Positions 13,401 to 18,514 of a stretch of 64,000 bases of DNA are shown here, piece by piece (the first letter of the stretch is position 1; each line of letters opens with the position of its first letter). The notes under the pieces are model-generated. The model saw only the letters and a list, made by a program, of their open reading frames with translations, was not told where the DNA came from and searched no databases. Source of the stretch: an uncultured Burkholderiales bacterium (lineage in GTDB: Bacteria; Pseudomonadota; Gammaproteobacteria; Burkholderiales; Burkholderiaceae_C); assembly GCA_903822825.1 (NCBI GenBank), contig CAIJQQ010000008.1:1-64000 (forward strand). The letters are read 5' to 3'. The translations under genes and the position numbers were made by a program.

Positions 13401-13585
13401 TGCGGGTCTTGCAGCTCATCCCTTGATGCTGCCGAGGCCTCTTTAGCAATCAGGTAAAGGAGCGCGAAATGCAGACTCGCGGATGTGACATTGAGGTTCG
13501 CAAGAGACAGCAACGCCCGGGCTCTTTGCAAAAGAGCGCTGAGGGTTTTGGCATTCAAAACCGGAGGCGTCGGATGGCTAGACAA
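1..13585 (-). CDS. Giant repeat-rich RTX/cadherin/Ig-like adhesin (C-terminus off the left edge)
   Basis: One minus-strand frame stays open from 13585 to the window edge, giving at least 4528 residues of what should be a secreted biofilm or surface adhesin of the BapA/LapA type. Domains by approximate residue: helical N-terminus 1-170; Gly-rich linker with GLGGGGG near 195; prealbumin-like module 212-245 followed by a helical block to about 330; bacterial Ig-like repeats about 460-1490; a second prealbumin-like plus helical block 1507-1640; Calx-beta-like segment 1832-1940; cadherin-like repeats to about 2900; RTX nonapeptides (GGAGNDTI, GGGGNDSL) within 2933-3167; three VCBS repeats 3336-3680; two near-identical 114-residue repeats; then about 105-residue cadherin-like repeats to the edge. 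The start is uncertain: I chose TTG at 13585 (reads LSSHPTPP) with GGAG 11 bases upstream, because an in-frame stop lies just before it. No type I secretion genes are in view; a C-terminal secretion signal would lie outside the window. Confidence 0.9.
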   Translation of the reverse strand, partial: MSSHPTPPVLNAKTLSALLQRARALLSLANLNVTSASLHFALLYLIAKEASAASRDELQDPQTTTDDTAQDAPLPARSDDPANDIASKGDTPQLPAVQVANAEQTVPQIASLAREQLRDLIEAELAHGQMARGLNEQQIDSVQQAATSGLISDSNTTVATAPAVGGVVANSQPFDISTLASAGGGLMLAAAGLGGGGGSAVAQVVLASLGIVADGYIKGATVTLLDAKGNVLATTTTDANGRYQFDGALAQKAFKIVATGGIDVSTGLKFDVKLSAPVGSGVVNPLTTLVQSFIEANPGATAASASQAIKKVLGISGSEDLLQTDPIALALSSTGAAQTSAIALQAKAAQIANLLVTGAAALVVSKGGSTEAAVNTILENLTQQIIKSASATSPSVLDLTSAPILSGLLGLTGAVVDLIASGNNVSATTLQGIYEFQKAVQDDLAQALLTGVLSAQAVQALDALLRVVSAGQKVVNVELSPLQDTGSSASDGVTNIANPTIRVDLASIAGTAHLGNTVEVKLEGESLGSAPISQTDLDRGYIEFSLRNFVQSGTKTVVVVVTDPVAGKAVASGFKVIAVDLNAPEPLVLGLARDTGVSSSDNVTSLANVQVLSTLEAGGAWQYSADGGVTWSSKLFTPSLSLTGLQDGLVTLLARQVDIAGNFSAVSSLSFQLDTTAPALPGLSLANGKPSGSVSTDGALNIQAEAGATVQYSADYNPAGVAGNGTWTDVFAPVVGSNTLYVRQLDAAGNVSLPASLNFVFQPPEIQLTLSIDTPENSAPDRITSDGHVVVGGLKTGDSWSYQINGGDWVVGQGNTIAVTGDGNKVIEVKKVDAVTGKVSEPVTLKFVLDSTAPLAPVVALANGKPAGAITTDGTLVVTAEQGAKVQYSTDYKTAGEKGNGTWLADFKAVSGNNTVYVRQVDVAGNASTPSALSFKLVSQLPPPEDDEPPVPPGLSLVLHSDTGVSNKDKITNVGEVQVNNLDATLPWEFKTNGGAWQVGTGNFFTIQNLSPSLVAGVSYTVQVRQGKDATEKLSPEFTFTLDTERPADVSIGRGNLGTNSGLATDDITNVGTFQIPVASLDVGARLFYKTTPTGTWTQATKVGNNLQFTVTGDSPSKTVFVRVEDAAGNTSGETSYAFTLDSQTPTPILTFTDTGGSASDGQTNNGTVTFAGLETGSALSYSLNGAPFVSLASGTTSLDIPASASAPAAGEAIHLVLKQTDVAGNSSTSSALNFTLDKKAEAPVAQLNTDTSQPGNPSSSSDLVTSNSALKVLGVEAGATVQYSTDGVAWSNAFTAIPGSNTVFIRQTDLAGNTSVASAALTFVYDNLAPLLTTVSYNNTPGHDPALTLNTNDTAAGTVTFYQLNGGSPTSTFPVGYALGDSLDVWQVDLAGNTSAVRHVPKFTIAPLSGDKVLSATEKLSPLVISGTTDVEFGQTVTVVFNGKTYTGTVAGGKWSVSVPQVDVAALSDGNNYGIQSINVANAAGNSFTSFIADTSANALSVIAASSGQDGYITGALIFADKNNDGILQAGEFTSLTDSVGGFSLPANGSLVMRGGTDVSTGLGFESQYEAPQYYRVINPITTLIQKYIALHHTDNAQPVTSAEIKTAEAWVKSVGLFGSASAGVGLDLKTYDPFRAATETGASAQEQSEAISYQKIALELSNLMDVGAMFVQTLKANGAQVDLATELSDRQAFSVKLVQVLAQELENHPGTTVGDALTSDAFVQTVLENTAKALLYPNTTLPSGVSDKLAVLADVLAAANSAILAAGGDSIVGPINKLQDAIKVQSALQGTLSTELEEFAKTGTDPHLLTPDSKLNGQTPLQDAIAHAVTGVIVPARVSIDQASSTPVKGLYEGQAGDVTEFKVVLTRAGNVDSVFSLNYAIVKGEGIDASDFVGNALPSGLVTFASGQTSLTLTLRIQGDATKELSENFGIVISDPLSQTQFLDSSLTTPAPVSMLTRSFVILNDDPYDPTFTLPEAIDIVAKGGVPQSVKGVSLDYFDHSADLTVHVYSVATATLTSGGSTSAISNGQSVLTLTGTLEQINAGLAALSVSVPASETNAYLSFDASAANGAHAGASGSDDMAINLHHVAQLTAPDSLPTHILAGEPTNIPGFKVSDLDGDSLTVTLTPTGGALSLDSMPSGLGVVQNDNGALVLSGPARLINQALDTLAITPSGFNGASHVVTVSAVVDDGDPLTIEASAVTLSTTALPAPSSVELPEAITVAAGVTSSVSGITVGDIDSPNVTVTLSPIGGLLSFDVTPASLGVTASVSGFNTILTGDSQQINQLLESLNFTASLDAHDGSIGITVDDGNPNSAPGVGAVAIEISANAPPEAGGNLQLDAASAVTEDVAKLITFSGFHLVNPDGLPPGAIRIVSINGATISSGGSPVTLGLGGQVLALNSKGELTLTVTPSANRDQPITFKYTVVDPLDPRLNSAVSTITLPVTAVNDAPVIAPNGLSYSYTENASPVQILQGLTITDVDSTLLAGATIRISANAEASDLLAATTAGTGISASFSAGVLTLTGTASLSQYQSVLRSVTFKSESESPSTLARAIEVKVTDNSGSATAESFAIGRTVAVVSVNDAPVIARASTAIVATEQTALSLKGIGLSITDVDSGSNNITVKLSVVSGQIDASAAPGDGLRFVGSGTNSLTITGTVGQIQKLLAASDGVGAISYTINSDTPPGADRLTVSVSDGGASGLGGTLQAQASYDLSLLSVNDAPVLALGASTGLYAQSVGTLLLAPLANLSDVDGAYFTSANVSISTGYIKNDVLSLSTAAKQTLASAGFGLNFKDGVLSFTALTSGTAISASDLQSVLRGVTFSTTSDNVAASASRTIIFTVHDAYSTTDDTLNLNASSNIALTLQTTPYATIVSAQTLVFTGDPKAQSITADLSTFRVLADSAPMAVAGGNLFAVTAIDASGSLVAVQMLGNKGNNLITGSAGDDTISGGGGNDSLLGGGGNDTFVISAGDLANLSTLQGGAGLDTLKIVSPQTLSDASWLHVSDIERMVLATDQGSYKLTLGTNAAAAFATSPVSGLDISGAGLVAADLTLDADTYTAALHVTGTEKADTLITGSGDDNIVGGAGNDTIDAGQGVDTLTGGAGSDTFVFKLGDVASGQANADVITDLSVGDKIDLSSIGLTSTGWRVVAGTGANAGNNYLEVDGLASAGVKGYINIGSSVPGQLSSWTLTGGVLTVADNTPTSVVVPTSTVNQRIVLGNSGTPQEIKSVVGGVTKSFAVNDADASDIQTVKITASIGELSLLGGGPLAAHSSSSSSTIYLQGTAAQINAELALLRYTATDPGNAQITLSATDKPVAGDPALATYVSTANAYVTTPNASPVSADDANSVAEDSGSPVTGNVKDNDTRGDGTDSQHTLLWTKTNTQFGSITLTKDTNGVHTGGYSYQLNNSLKAVQQLAPNETLTETLTYQLTDKNGDTSYAKLVITIQGTNDFPVAKADVNSVAEDSGFPITGNVKYNDTLGDGTSADHTITWADGTGTVVGKYGTLTKNADGSYSYVLDSTQAVVQQLAPGETLTEDAFSYTLTDKNGDTTTESLKITVNGTNDLPVAVADARDAFKASSQPYKGNVVANDVLGDGVLSDHTVTWGQEVAKYGTITKNEDGSYSYVVGVDKPEVKALLSGNSLQESFSYTFRDKNGDPSSSVLTFTITSTDTNKPPVVGAYSQPQLNESANAKAWAIQLSGTIPVTDPDIGSEITANVIGSDLTLSEGLSLPDGLTLVQLKSMLAGSGFLTIKPGSVVGANAVPMAWTFSAPATDLDWLASGQTIKLAYTIQFNDGQIDLATAGASTRTTLNITITGTNDAPKVAAALQSSASEGADPYTLNLLSGASDVDTGETATLSIANVSYKVGGAAASSTVPAGLSLSGTTLTVNPKDASFNSLAQGQVKTVLVSYDVKDAQGAVVKQSQTVTITGTNDGPQVAAQLQSAAIEGDNQYELNLLSGASDADAGETATLSIANVSYKVGDAAASSTLPAGLSLSGTTLTVNPKNAAFISLAQGQVKTIVVSYEVKDVHGEVVSQSQTITITGTNHVPYIVLNADAPVVEDSQASQGGWVVGTYAAGDEDGAVTVDFAAGTNTDGYFTLDPVNAPGKVLLSQLGAAHVNSGHTLPEIVLTVTDEAQEVRTASVTPVTALVNDAPTITLDETVALTEDQPGNAVDMVVARFTASDEEGATVTVQLSDTVHYALGTGNKAGQVLLTQSGLELVNKGQALPQFILTPLEGAISGQPVTVQPGVTAVNDAPTIALSSGVSLIQGSADNLPGLVVATYEVADEEDGANGAVTVGFAAGTNALKYYELGTGDNAGLVLLTQAGVAFVNAGNNLPAIELVATDSSLSVASAKATPTTLPPGTPPNHAPVVTLGELNTFKEDAPGNAVGSVVATYRTTDADGDGVTVTLSNTVNYTLGAGADAGKVLLTQAGLDLVNKGQALPAFRLTPNDGKTAGGPLTVRPVVEAVNDAPTITLNSGVVVVEDASGTKAGLVVATFDAKDEEGAVTVDFATGTNGQNY
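1433..2116 (-). repeat. Two near-identical 342-bp tandem repeats (VCBS/cadherin-like) in the adhesin
   Basis: The junction motif GTTGGTGCCCGTGAT recurs at 1433, 1775 and 2117, exactly 342 bp (114 codons) apart. The encoded units share long identical stretches such as NLLSGASDxDxGETATLSI and SLSGTTLTVNPK. Such high identity implies recent duplication or ongoing homogenisation. Confidence 0.85.
2540..3590 (-). repeat. Three VCBS repeats in the adhesin
   Basis: Three consecutive units of about 110 codons carry the VCBS signature: an AEDSG opening, a GNVxxNDTxGDGT block, YGTLTKNADGSYSYVL, LAPGETLTE and SYTLTDKNGDT, each ending in TNDxPVA. They lie between the RTX block and the 342-bp repeats. 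Confidence 0.8.
9430..11800 (-). repeat. Bacterial Ig-like repeats in the adhesin
   Basis: Several units of about 100-120 codons share a closing pattern like VYVRQVDxAGNxS, the opening LDTTAP or LDSTAP, and internal AEAGATVQYS. This pattern is typical of bacterial Ig-like domains in BapA-type adhesins. Confidence 0.75.
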
Positions 13586-13824
13586 GGGGCTTCTGACTCC
13601 AGGTTGTCAAATCTACAAATAGTGCTTTTGCGGATTCTACTGATATTTTGGAAAAATACGAGTAGTTCCCGCATTTTTGTTGAATTTCTTTTTCCTTAAT
13701 GAATTTATAGGATTTCAAGTCTGGAATGCATTTTTTTCTATTTTGAGTATTTTTTATTTATATAAATATGAAAAACTTTTCAGTCAATAGTGAATTACTT
13801 TTAACGATTCAGACACTTTTCTGA
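13586..13824. promoter_or_regulatory. AT-rich divergent intergenic region between the adhesin and the secreted protein/two-component operon
   Basis: This roughly 240-bp spacer is far more AT-rich than its surroundings and has long T and A runs between about 13660 and 13800. Both flanking genes read away from it, so it should hold promoters for both. TATAAA-like hexamers occur on either strand (near 13706 and 13765), but I found no convincing paired -35 box and no sigma-54 or sigma-28 match. AT-rich spacers of this kind often bind H-NS-like proteins or activators; that is inference. Confidence 0.5.
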
Positions 13825-14511
13825 ATGAAAAATTACAGCGATAGCAAATATACTGAACGAATGCATTTCGGCACCCTGCTTCACCTGTCCGTGGCACTTT
13901 ACGTGTCACTGACGGTTCTTGGAGAACCGGCGTGGGCGGCAAACACGCCAGTGCGCTCGACAACGCTGTCGCCATCCGCTGTCGGACCTGACGTCCTGGA
14001 AAGCTACCTGAGCCCAACCCATCAAGTGGCACAAGAACTGCAGAGTGGATTTAACAGACTTGGGCGAATGTGTACATACGGAACGGTCACTCCGCAACCC
14101 AACAGTTCAGAATTGGATCTGCTTGCAACGCAGGTAGGGCAGTCTCGCGACCAATTGCGGAATGTCCAAGTGCAAATCAAGTCAGCCCTCGCAGAGTTTC
14201 ACCAGAACTCGAGCTTGAGCCGTGCCAGCTACTGCCGTGTTGTGCCCACACTTTCATTGCTGGGGGTGGCTTGCCAAGCCTACAGACAGGACGCTTCCCT
14301 TGCCGCCTCGGTCGTGCGGGTCGCTGATCAACTGACCGCCGAGGCAGCTTTGCGCCTTGACCTTTACGAAAAATATGCACAACTGGAAGCGCGGGGCTGC
14401 ACGCGTCCAGGGTTTGCCATCAAGCTTTGGCAAACCGAACAAAACTTGCTCTGGCCACTGGTGGTGGACTCGCCCGGGTTTTTCAGGCGTCAACTTGTGC
14501 CCGCAAAATGA
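13825..14511 (+). CDS. Secreted/periplasmic protein of unknown function upstream of a two-component system
   Basis: I do not recognise this family. A signal peptide is visible: the hydrophobic run LLHLSVALYVSLTVLG is followed by an AWA-type cleavage site, so the protein is probably periplasmic. Starting at 13861 (MHFGTLL) gives a cleaner signal peptide than 13825; neither has an obvious ribosome binding site. The mature part is helical and has four cysteines (in MCTY, SYCR, VACQ and RGCT contexts), enough for two disulfides. Its stop overlaps the start of the histidine kinase gene in an ATGA junction, so the two are translationally coupled. A sensory accessory role for the kinase is inference from position. 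Confidence 0.75.
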   Translation: MKNYSDSKYTERMHFGTLLHLSVALYVSLTVLGEPAWAANTPVRSTTLSPSAVGPDVLESYLSPTHQVAQELQSGFNRLGRMCTYGTVTPQPNSSELDLLATQVGQSRDQLRNVQVQIKSALAEFHQNSSLSRASYCRVVPTLSLLGVACQAYRQDASLAASVVRVADQLTAEAALRLDLYEKYAQLEARGCTRPGFAIKLWQTEQNLLWPLVVDSPGFFRRQLVPAK

Positions 14512-16055
14512 GAAAAGTCATGCCCTCATTTGTGCTGAACGAAGCCATCAATCGATGGTTGATTCGCTCTGGTGGCACGGGTGCTGCCCTGCTTTTTGTG
14601 GCTTTGCTGGTCGTGACGCCATGGTTGTTTGAGCAGTGGGCCATCTATGGCTTGCAAAACCGGTTGCAAAAGTCAGGGGTCAACTTTTCGCAGCAATTGG
14701 AATTGCACATTGAAAACTCAGAGCGCCAAGCTTTGAGGCGTGCCACCGAGATGCAAGACCAACTCGGCAACTTTGACGAAAAGGCCGCAGATTGGTTCAA
14801 GTCATCCGACGAAGTCATGGCCTTGCGGTGGGTCAATGCAGACGGGCAAGCCCTCAGATACGCTTCGCGCTCAGGGATGCCAACCCCTGCCCTGGAGTTG
14901 CGGCCGCAGCAAAGCCTGGTCCTCGCGCAAGCCAATGAACTGAACAAGCCCAGCTTCAGTGCCCTCTATGAACTGGCTGGCAAAAAGATGGTGGACCTCT
15001 ATGTCCCGATGCCGCAGCCAATGACCATGACGCTGGTAGCCACAATAGACACAAGCACCTGGACCGCATTGGCAGCACTCCAAGAGGACATGTCTGAAAT
15101 CACCGTCGAGGTGATCCCTTTTCAGACTGGCCTGTCCAGCGACAAAAATCACTTGAGAGTCAACCACCCTTTGTGGGAGGGACATTGGACGCTTGAATTC
15201 AGATCCCGTGAATTGACCGCCGATATTTTGAAGATATTCCGTCCTGCATTTGGCACCATTGCCCTGCTGATTTCGGGATTGCTGATCATGTACCTGCGCA
15301 ACCACAAACTCAGGCTGCAAGCCGAGAAAGAAGCCGCCGAGAAATCGCGACTGCTTGAAAGACAAAGCCGCTTGAGCATGCTTGGCGAGATGTCTGCCAG
15401 TCTGGCGCATGAGATCAACCAACCCCTGGCCATCATCGCCAATTACGCTGTGGCTGGCCAAATGCAATTGCAGCAAACGCCTGATGCTGAACTGCTGCAA
15501 GACCTGTTGCAAAAGATCCAGGAGCAGAGTCTTCGCGCCGCCCAAGTGCTTGTTTCGGTCAGAGGTCTGCTGCATCAAGGGCCCGTGCAATCGGTTTTGA
15601 CAGACGTGACGCAAATTCTTGTGAATTTAAAGCCGCATCTGGTTCAGCAAGCTGCGCCCCTGAATGTCAAAGTCAAGCTCAAAACCGAACCCGACCTGTT
15701 GGCCAAGCTGGATCCCATTTTGTTTGAACAGGTTGTGCTGAACTTGTTCAAGAACAGTTTGCAATCATTGGAGAACACCACGTCACCCAGAAAAACCATT
15801 TCAATCACGGCACTGATGGAAGAACAAACCTTGCGCATCGCAGTGGCAGATACGGGTCACGGAATTGCCCCGGAAAATGAGCGCAAGATCTTCGATTCTT
15901 TTTTCACAACCAAAAAAGACGGCTTGGGCATTGGTTTGAACCTTTGTCGATCCGTCATCGAGCGTTTTCAAGGGCAGCTGGTGCTACGATCCAACGGCCC
16001 GGACGGAGTGTGCTTCGCCATAGAACTCCCTGTTGCTTCAAGGCCAAAGGAATGA
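14508..16055 (+). CDS. Membrane sensor histidine kinase
   Basis: A 515-residue kinase with a transmembrane segment near 24-41, a periplasmic sensing region of about 200 residues, and a second transmembrane segment near 247-266. A helical stretch then leads into a HisKA domain with the H-box ASLAHEINQPL (His301). The ATPase domain has an N-box (LNLFKNSLQSLEN, about 410-423), DTGHGIAPENE, the F-box-like FDSFFTTKKDG and GLGIGLNL. The H-box is of the NtrB/FixL/DctB class. ATG at 14508 overlaps the upstream stop. The periplasmic domain is not one I can name, so the ligand is unknown. It presumably phosphorylates the next gene product. Its divergent position suggests control of the giant adhesin (inference). 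Confidence 0.9.
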   Translation: MRKVMPSFVLNEAINRWLIRSGGTGAALLFVALLVVTPWLFEQWAIYGLQNRLQKSGVNFSQQLELHIENSERQALRRATEMQDQLGNFDEKAADWFKSSDEVMALRWVNADGQALRYASRSGMPTPALELRPQQSLVLAQANELNKPSFSALYELAGKKMVDLYVPMPQPMTMTLVATIDTSTWTALAALQEDMSEITVEVIPFQTGLSSDKNHLRVNHPLWEGHWTLEFRSRELTADILKIFRPAFGTIALLISGLLIMYLRNHKLRLQAEKEAAEKSRLLERQSRLSMLGEMSASLAHEINQPLAIIANYAVAGQMQLQQTPDAELLQDLLQKIQEQSLRAAQVLVSVRGLLHQGPVQSVLTDVTQILVNLKPHLVQQAAPLNVKVKLKTEPDLLAKLDPILFEQVVLNLFKNSLQSLENTTSPRKTISITALMEEQTLRIAVADTGHGIAPENERKIFDSFFTTKKDGLGIGLNLCRSVIERFQGQLVLRSNGPDGVCFAIELPVASRPKE

Positions 16056-16062
16056 ATGCGTT

Positions 16063-16707
16063 ATGAACACAGCCATGAAGATTTTCATCGTGGAGGACGA
16101 TGCCGAGTTGGGGAAAAGCCTTCAGCTGCTTTTCCGATCTGCGGGGATCACCCACTGTCGCCATTTTTTATCTGCGACTGATTTTTTGGAGGCCTTACCG
16201 ACCCTGGAGGATGATCTGCAAAAGCCCGGCTGCCTGCTTCTGGACATCCGATTGCCAGCGATGTCAGGTACAGAGCTTTTCGCCAAGCTCCAAACAATGA
16301 ATTTTGCATGGCCCGTCATTTTCATGACAGGGCACGGTGACCTTCAAATGGCTGTAGAGCTCATGCAACTAGGGGCGATGGACTACGTCACCAAACCGTT
16401 TGATCCGATGCTGCTCATCACCAAAATCAAAAAAGCAACCGAGGTGTGTGAAGAACGGTTGATGAATGCTGCGTTCAGCACAAGTCATCGGGAGAAGTTG
16501 CTGCAATTGACTGCACATGAACAACATGTTTTTGACAAAATCCTCGAAAACATGACGAATCGAGAAATTGCAGAAGAGCTGCATAACAGTACGAGAACCA
16601 TCGAGACACACCGTGCCAATGTGCTCAAAAAAATGGGGGTCGCCTCAGCCTTGGAACTGGCTCAACAGCACGAACGGTACAAGCTGATCAACCCCAACAA
16701 GGCCTGA
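16063..16707 (+). CDS. FixJ/NarL-type response regulator
   Basis: A 214-residue protein with an N-terminal receiver domain: acidic pocket in VEDDAE, phospho-acceptor Asp61 in LLLDIRLPAMSG, Thr in FMTGHGD and Lys in VTKPFD. A C-terminal LuxR-type helix-turn-helix follows (LTAHEQHVFDKI, TNREIAEEL, TRTIETHRANVLKKMG). The start at 16063 is supported by AAAGGA about 12 bases upstream and gives a well-aligned receiver domain. It lies 7 bp after the kinase gene, so it is the cognate regulator. Targets are unknown; the divergent adhesin is the obvious candidate. Confidence 0.92.
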   Translation: MNTAMKIFIVEDDAELGKSLQLLFRSAGITHCRHFLSATDFLEALPTLEDDLQKPGCLLLDIRLPAMSGTELFAKLQTMNFAWPVIFMTGHGDLQMAVELMQLGAMDYVTKPFDPMLLITKIKKATEVCEERLMNAAFSTSHREKLLQLTAHEQHVFDKILENMTNREIAEELHNSTRTIETHRANVLKKMGVASALELAQQHERYKLINPNKA

Positions 16708-16768
16708 GCCGGAGTGGAAAGACCCCCTCGAGAACGCCAAGTGCCAATGGCGCTCGAGCGTCACAATG

Positions 16769-17191
16769 TCAGTTGGCGTAGGTGGCTGATTTGACCTGCG
16801 AGCCCAGCAAACTGGGCAGCGTTTGCCAAGCTTGGGAAATGTCTTTGATCAACATCGTCACTTCGTCCAAGGCTTGCAGGTCGTTGTGGGCGTTGATGTG
16901 GAACAAGCGACGCGTCACATACGCATAAAGTTCATGGAGGTTTTGAGCCAATTCGCCGCCCCGCTCAAAATCGAGAGCACCTTGCAAACCCACCACAATG
17001 CGACCGGCACGGGCAATGGCCTTGGATTTGTCTTCGATGGCACGGTTCTCAATGTGGCCCTTGGCCGTGGCCAGGCTTTCAATCAGGCCATCAAACAGCA
17101 TCTGAATGAGTTGAACATTGTTGGCTGTGGCCACGCCTGTGACAACCTGAACGGAACCGTAGCTCTCGGCAGCTCTTGAGTAGGAACGCAT
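16769..17191 (-). CDS. fliS: Flagellin export chaperone FliS
   Basis: A 140-residue all-helical protein with FliS hallmarks: YGSVQVVTG near the N-terminus, NNVQLIQMLFDGLIESLATAKGH, and LYAYVTRRL about two-thirds along. FliS binds the C-terminal disordered part of flagellin in the cytoplasm, preventing premature polymerisation and delivering it to the export gate. The gene is convergent with the response regulator and about 40 kb from fliC and fliD, although fliD-fliS are often adjacent. A strong sigma-28-type promoter at 17228-17254 lies just upstream, consistent with late-class expression. Confidence 0.93.
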   Translation of the reverse strand: MRSYSRAAESYGSVQVVTGVATANNVQLIQMLFDGLIESLATAKGHIENRAIEDKSKAIARAGRIVVGLQGALDFERGGELAQNLHELYAYVTRRLFHINAHNDLQALDEVTMLIKDISQAWQTLPSLLGSQVKSATYAN

Positions 17192-17227
17192 GGGTGAAAT
17201 CCTCTTACAACAATATTCTTGTAAGAG

Positions 17228-17254
17228 GTATCGGTGCCCCGTCGGGAAACTTGA
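17228..17254 (-). promoter_or_regulatory. Sigma-28 (FliA) promoter of fliS
   Basis: On the minus strand the sequence reads TCAAGTTT, 11 bases, ACCGATAC. This closely matches the enterobacterial FliA pattern TAAAGTTT-N11-GCCGATAA and the other sites in this window. It sits 37 bp upstream of the fliS start. Confidence 0.85.
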
Positions 17255-17289
17255 GGACCCAGCTTCAGAATTTCGACTTCAGCACGCGG

Positions 17290-17913
17290 TCAGTTGTCGG
17301 CCGGGCCGTTCGTTGGTCGGGGCAGTGCCACATCGGGGGTGAGCTCTGGCGCAGGCATCAGCCAGGCCGACAGTGCTTGGCGCACTTCAATCTGTGTTTT
17401 GTCATAAATGATTTGTGCCGCCTCGTCCATGTTCGCACGCAGGCTGTCCCACAGCTCCGGTGGGCGTTGGGAGGCCTCAAGACCGCATTGGTAAAGGGTC
17501 TTGACCTGGGGGCTGGGGAGCCAGGACTCTACTTGGGCGGTGGCCGTGCTGATCTGGCGGGTATTGGCAGGCTCACCGCTCATGCCCCGCTCGCCATCGC
17601 GCCAACCTTCTTGGTAAAGGGCTTGCATGTGCTTGTGCAGCACCAGGTCGTAGCGTTCCCGCACCTCTGCGAGCGCATCTGCCGGCATGCCCTCTGGGGG
17701 TTTTCCTGTCATGGCGTCCCACAAACGCCTGCCTGCCAGCCCGGCAAAGGGGTCATGGGCTTTCTCTGGGGACGACCCCGATGGTTTTTCAATGGACTGG
17801 GCCATTCTCCGGGTCTCTTTTTCAATCGTATTGACGCGATCGACCAGGTAAATGATCAGCATCAAGATCGACAAGAGCCCTAAGGCGATGAAAGCGTTGA
17901 CCAGTGCATCCAT
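17290..17913 (-). CDS. Single-pass membrane protein of unknown function, fliA operon
   Basis: A 207-residue protein with one N-terminal transmembrane segment (ALGLLSILMLIIYLVDRV, about 10-28), then a charged, probably helical cytoplasmic part containing MTGKPPEGMPADALAEVRERYDLVL (written here as two overlapping blocks: MTGKPPEGMPAD and LAEVRERYDLVL). I do not recognise the family. It starts 9 bp after the previous unknown gene and closes the flhA-flhF-flhG-fliA operon, so it should be made with the middle-class flagellar proteins. The N-terminal membrane anchor is certain from hydropathy; the function is not known. Confidence 0.8.
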   Translation of the reverse strand: MDALVNAFIALGLLSILMLIIYLVDRVNTIEKETRRMAQSIEKPSGSSPEKAHDPFAGLAGRRLWDAMTGKPPEGMPADALAEVRERYDLVLHKHMQALYQEGWRDGERGMSGEPANTRQISTATAQVESWLPSPQVKTLYQCGLEASQRPPELWDSLRANMDEAAQIIYDKTQIEVRQALSAWLMPAPELTPDVALPRPTNGPADN

Positions 17914-17922
17914 GGGCGTTTT

Positions 17923-18495
17923 TCAATCTTTGTGCTGCGCCTGAGCGCCATCCGCCCCTTCGGCAGCAGCATCGGCTGCTTGGTCAGTTGCATCGGCCGA
18001 TTCGGCAGCAGATGCTTGTGCCGCCAACTCATCGCGCAGAAAACTCAGCGCTACGAAGGGCTCTTTCAATCTCAGCTCGTAATAGCTGACCTGGTTGGCC
18101 AGGGCTTGCATGGCCTCGATCGCCTTGGCTGCGGTCACCTCGGTCTTTTGGTATTTGGAGCCCAGTATGAACGCTTCCTTGGCATATTCTTCGGGCAGAT
18201 AAACAAAGACTTCAGATTCTCCTGAACGGATTTTTTGAAATTTGGACGGGATTGGCAATTCCGGGGACGGCTCGCCCCTGGCCGTGGCCACTGCAGCCAT
18301 TTCCTGCCATTGGACGGTCTGCTCGGCACCCGCGACAAAAGTTTTGTCCATGTGCGCACGAACGAGCATGCCCATGCGCACCCGCAAGCTGTGGGCCTCA
18401 CGCGAGTCTGATTTGAGGGTGGCGATTTTTTCAAACAGCGCCCGCGCCTGTTTCATCTCTTCTTCAGGACTCGGCTTGTTTAAAAAAGCAAACAT
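17923..18495 (-). CDS. Cytoplasmic protein of unknown function, fliA operon
   Basis: A 190-residue soluble protein with no signal peptide or membrane segment. The first 140 residues are helical with conserved-looking blocks (FVYLPEEYAKEAFILGSKY, VSYYELRLKEPFVAL). The last 35 residues are an Ala/Asp/Glu-rich, low-complexity tail. I do not recognise the family. It lies 19 bp after fliA and 9 bp before a membrane protein gene. The two unknown genes may form a pair, one cytoplasmic and one membrane-anchored. Confidence 0.8.
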   Translation of the reverse strand: MFAFLNKPSPEEEMKQARALFEKIATLKSDSREAHSLRVRMGMLVRAHMDKTFVAGAEQTVQWQEMAAVATARGEPSPELPIPSKFQKIRSGESEVFVYLPEEYAKEAFILGSKYQKTEVTAAKAIEAMQALANQVSYYELRLKEPFVALSFLRDELAAQASAAESADATDQAADAAAEGADGAQAQHKD

Positions 18496-18514
18496 TTGTT
18501 AGTGCCCGGGTGGC

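Noticed and set aside
1-13500. Many plus-strand open frames of 60-220 codons opposite the adhesin
   Set aside because: They are Arg/His/Cys-rich or Ala/Ser/Thr/Val-rich shadows of the GC-rich minus-strand repeats. They have no start signals, families or operon logic, and the minus frame is open throughout with recognisable domains.
16740-16768. CGCTCGAGCG palindrome between the response regulator and fliS as a terminator
   Set aside because: The stem is short, there is no loop and no T run. It may be chance in a GC-rich spacer.
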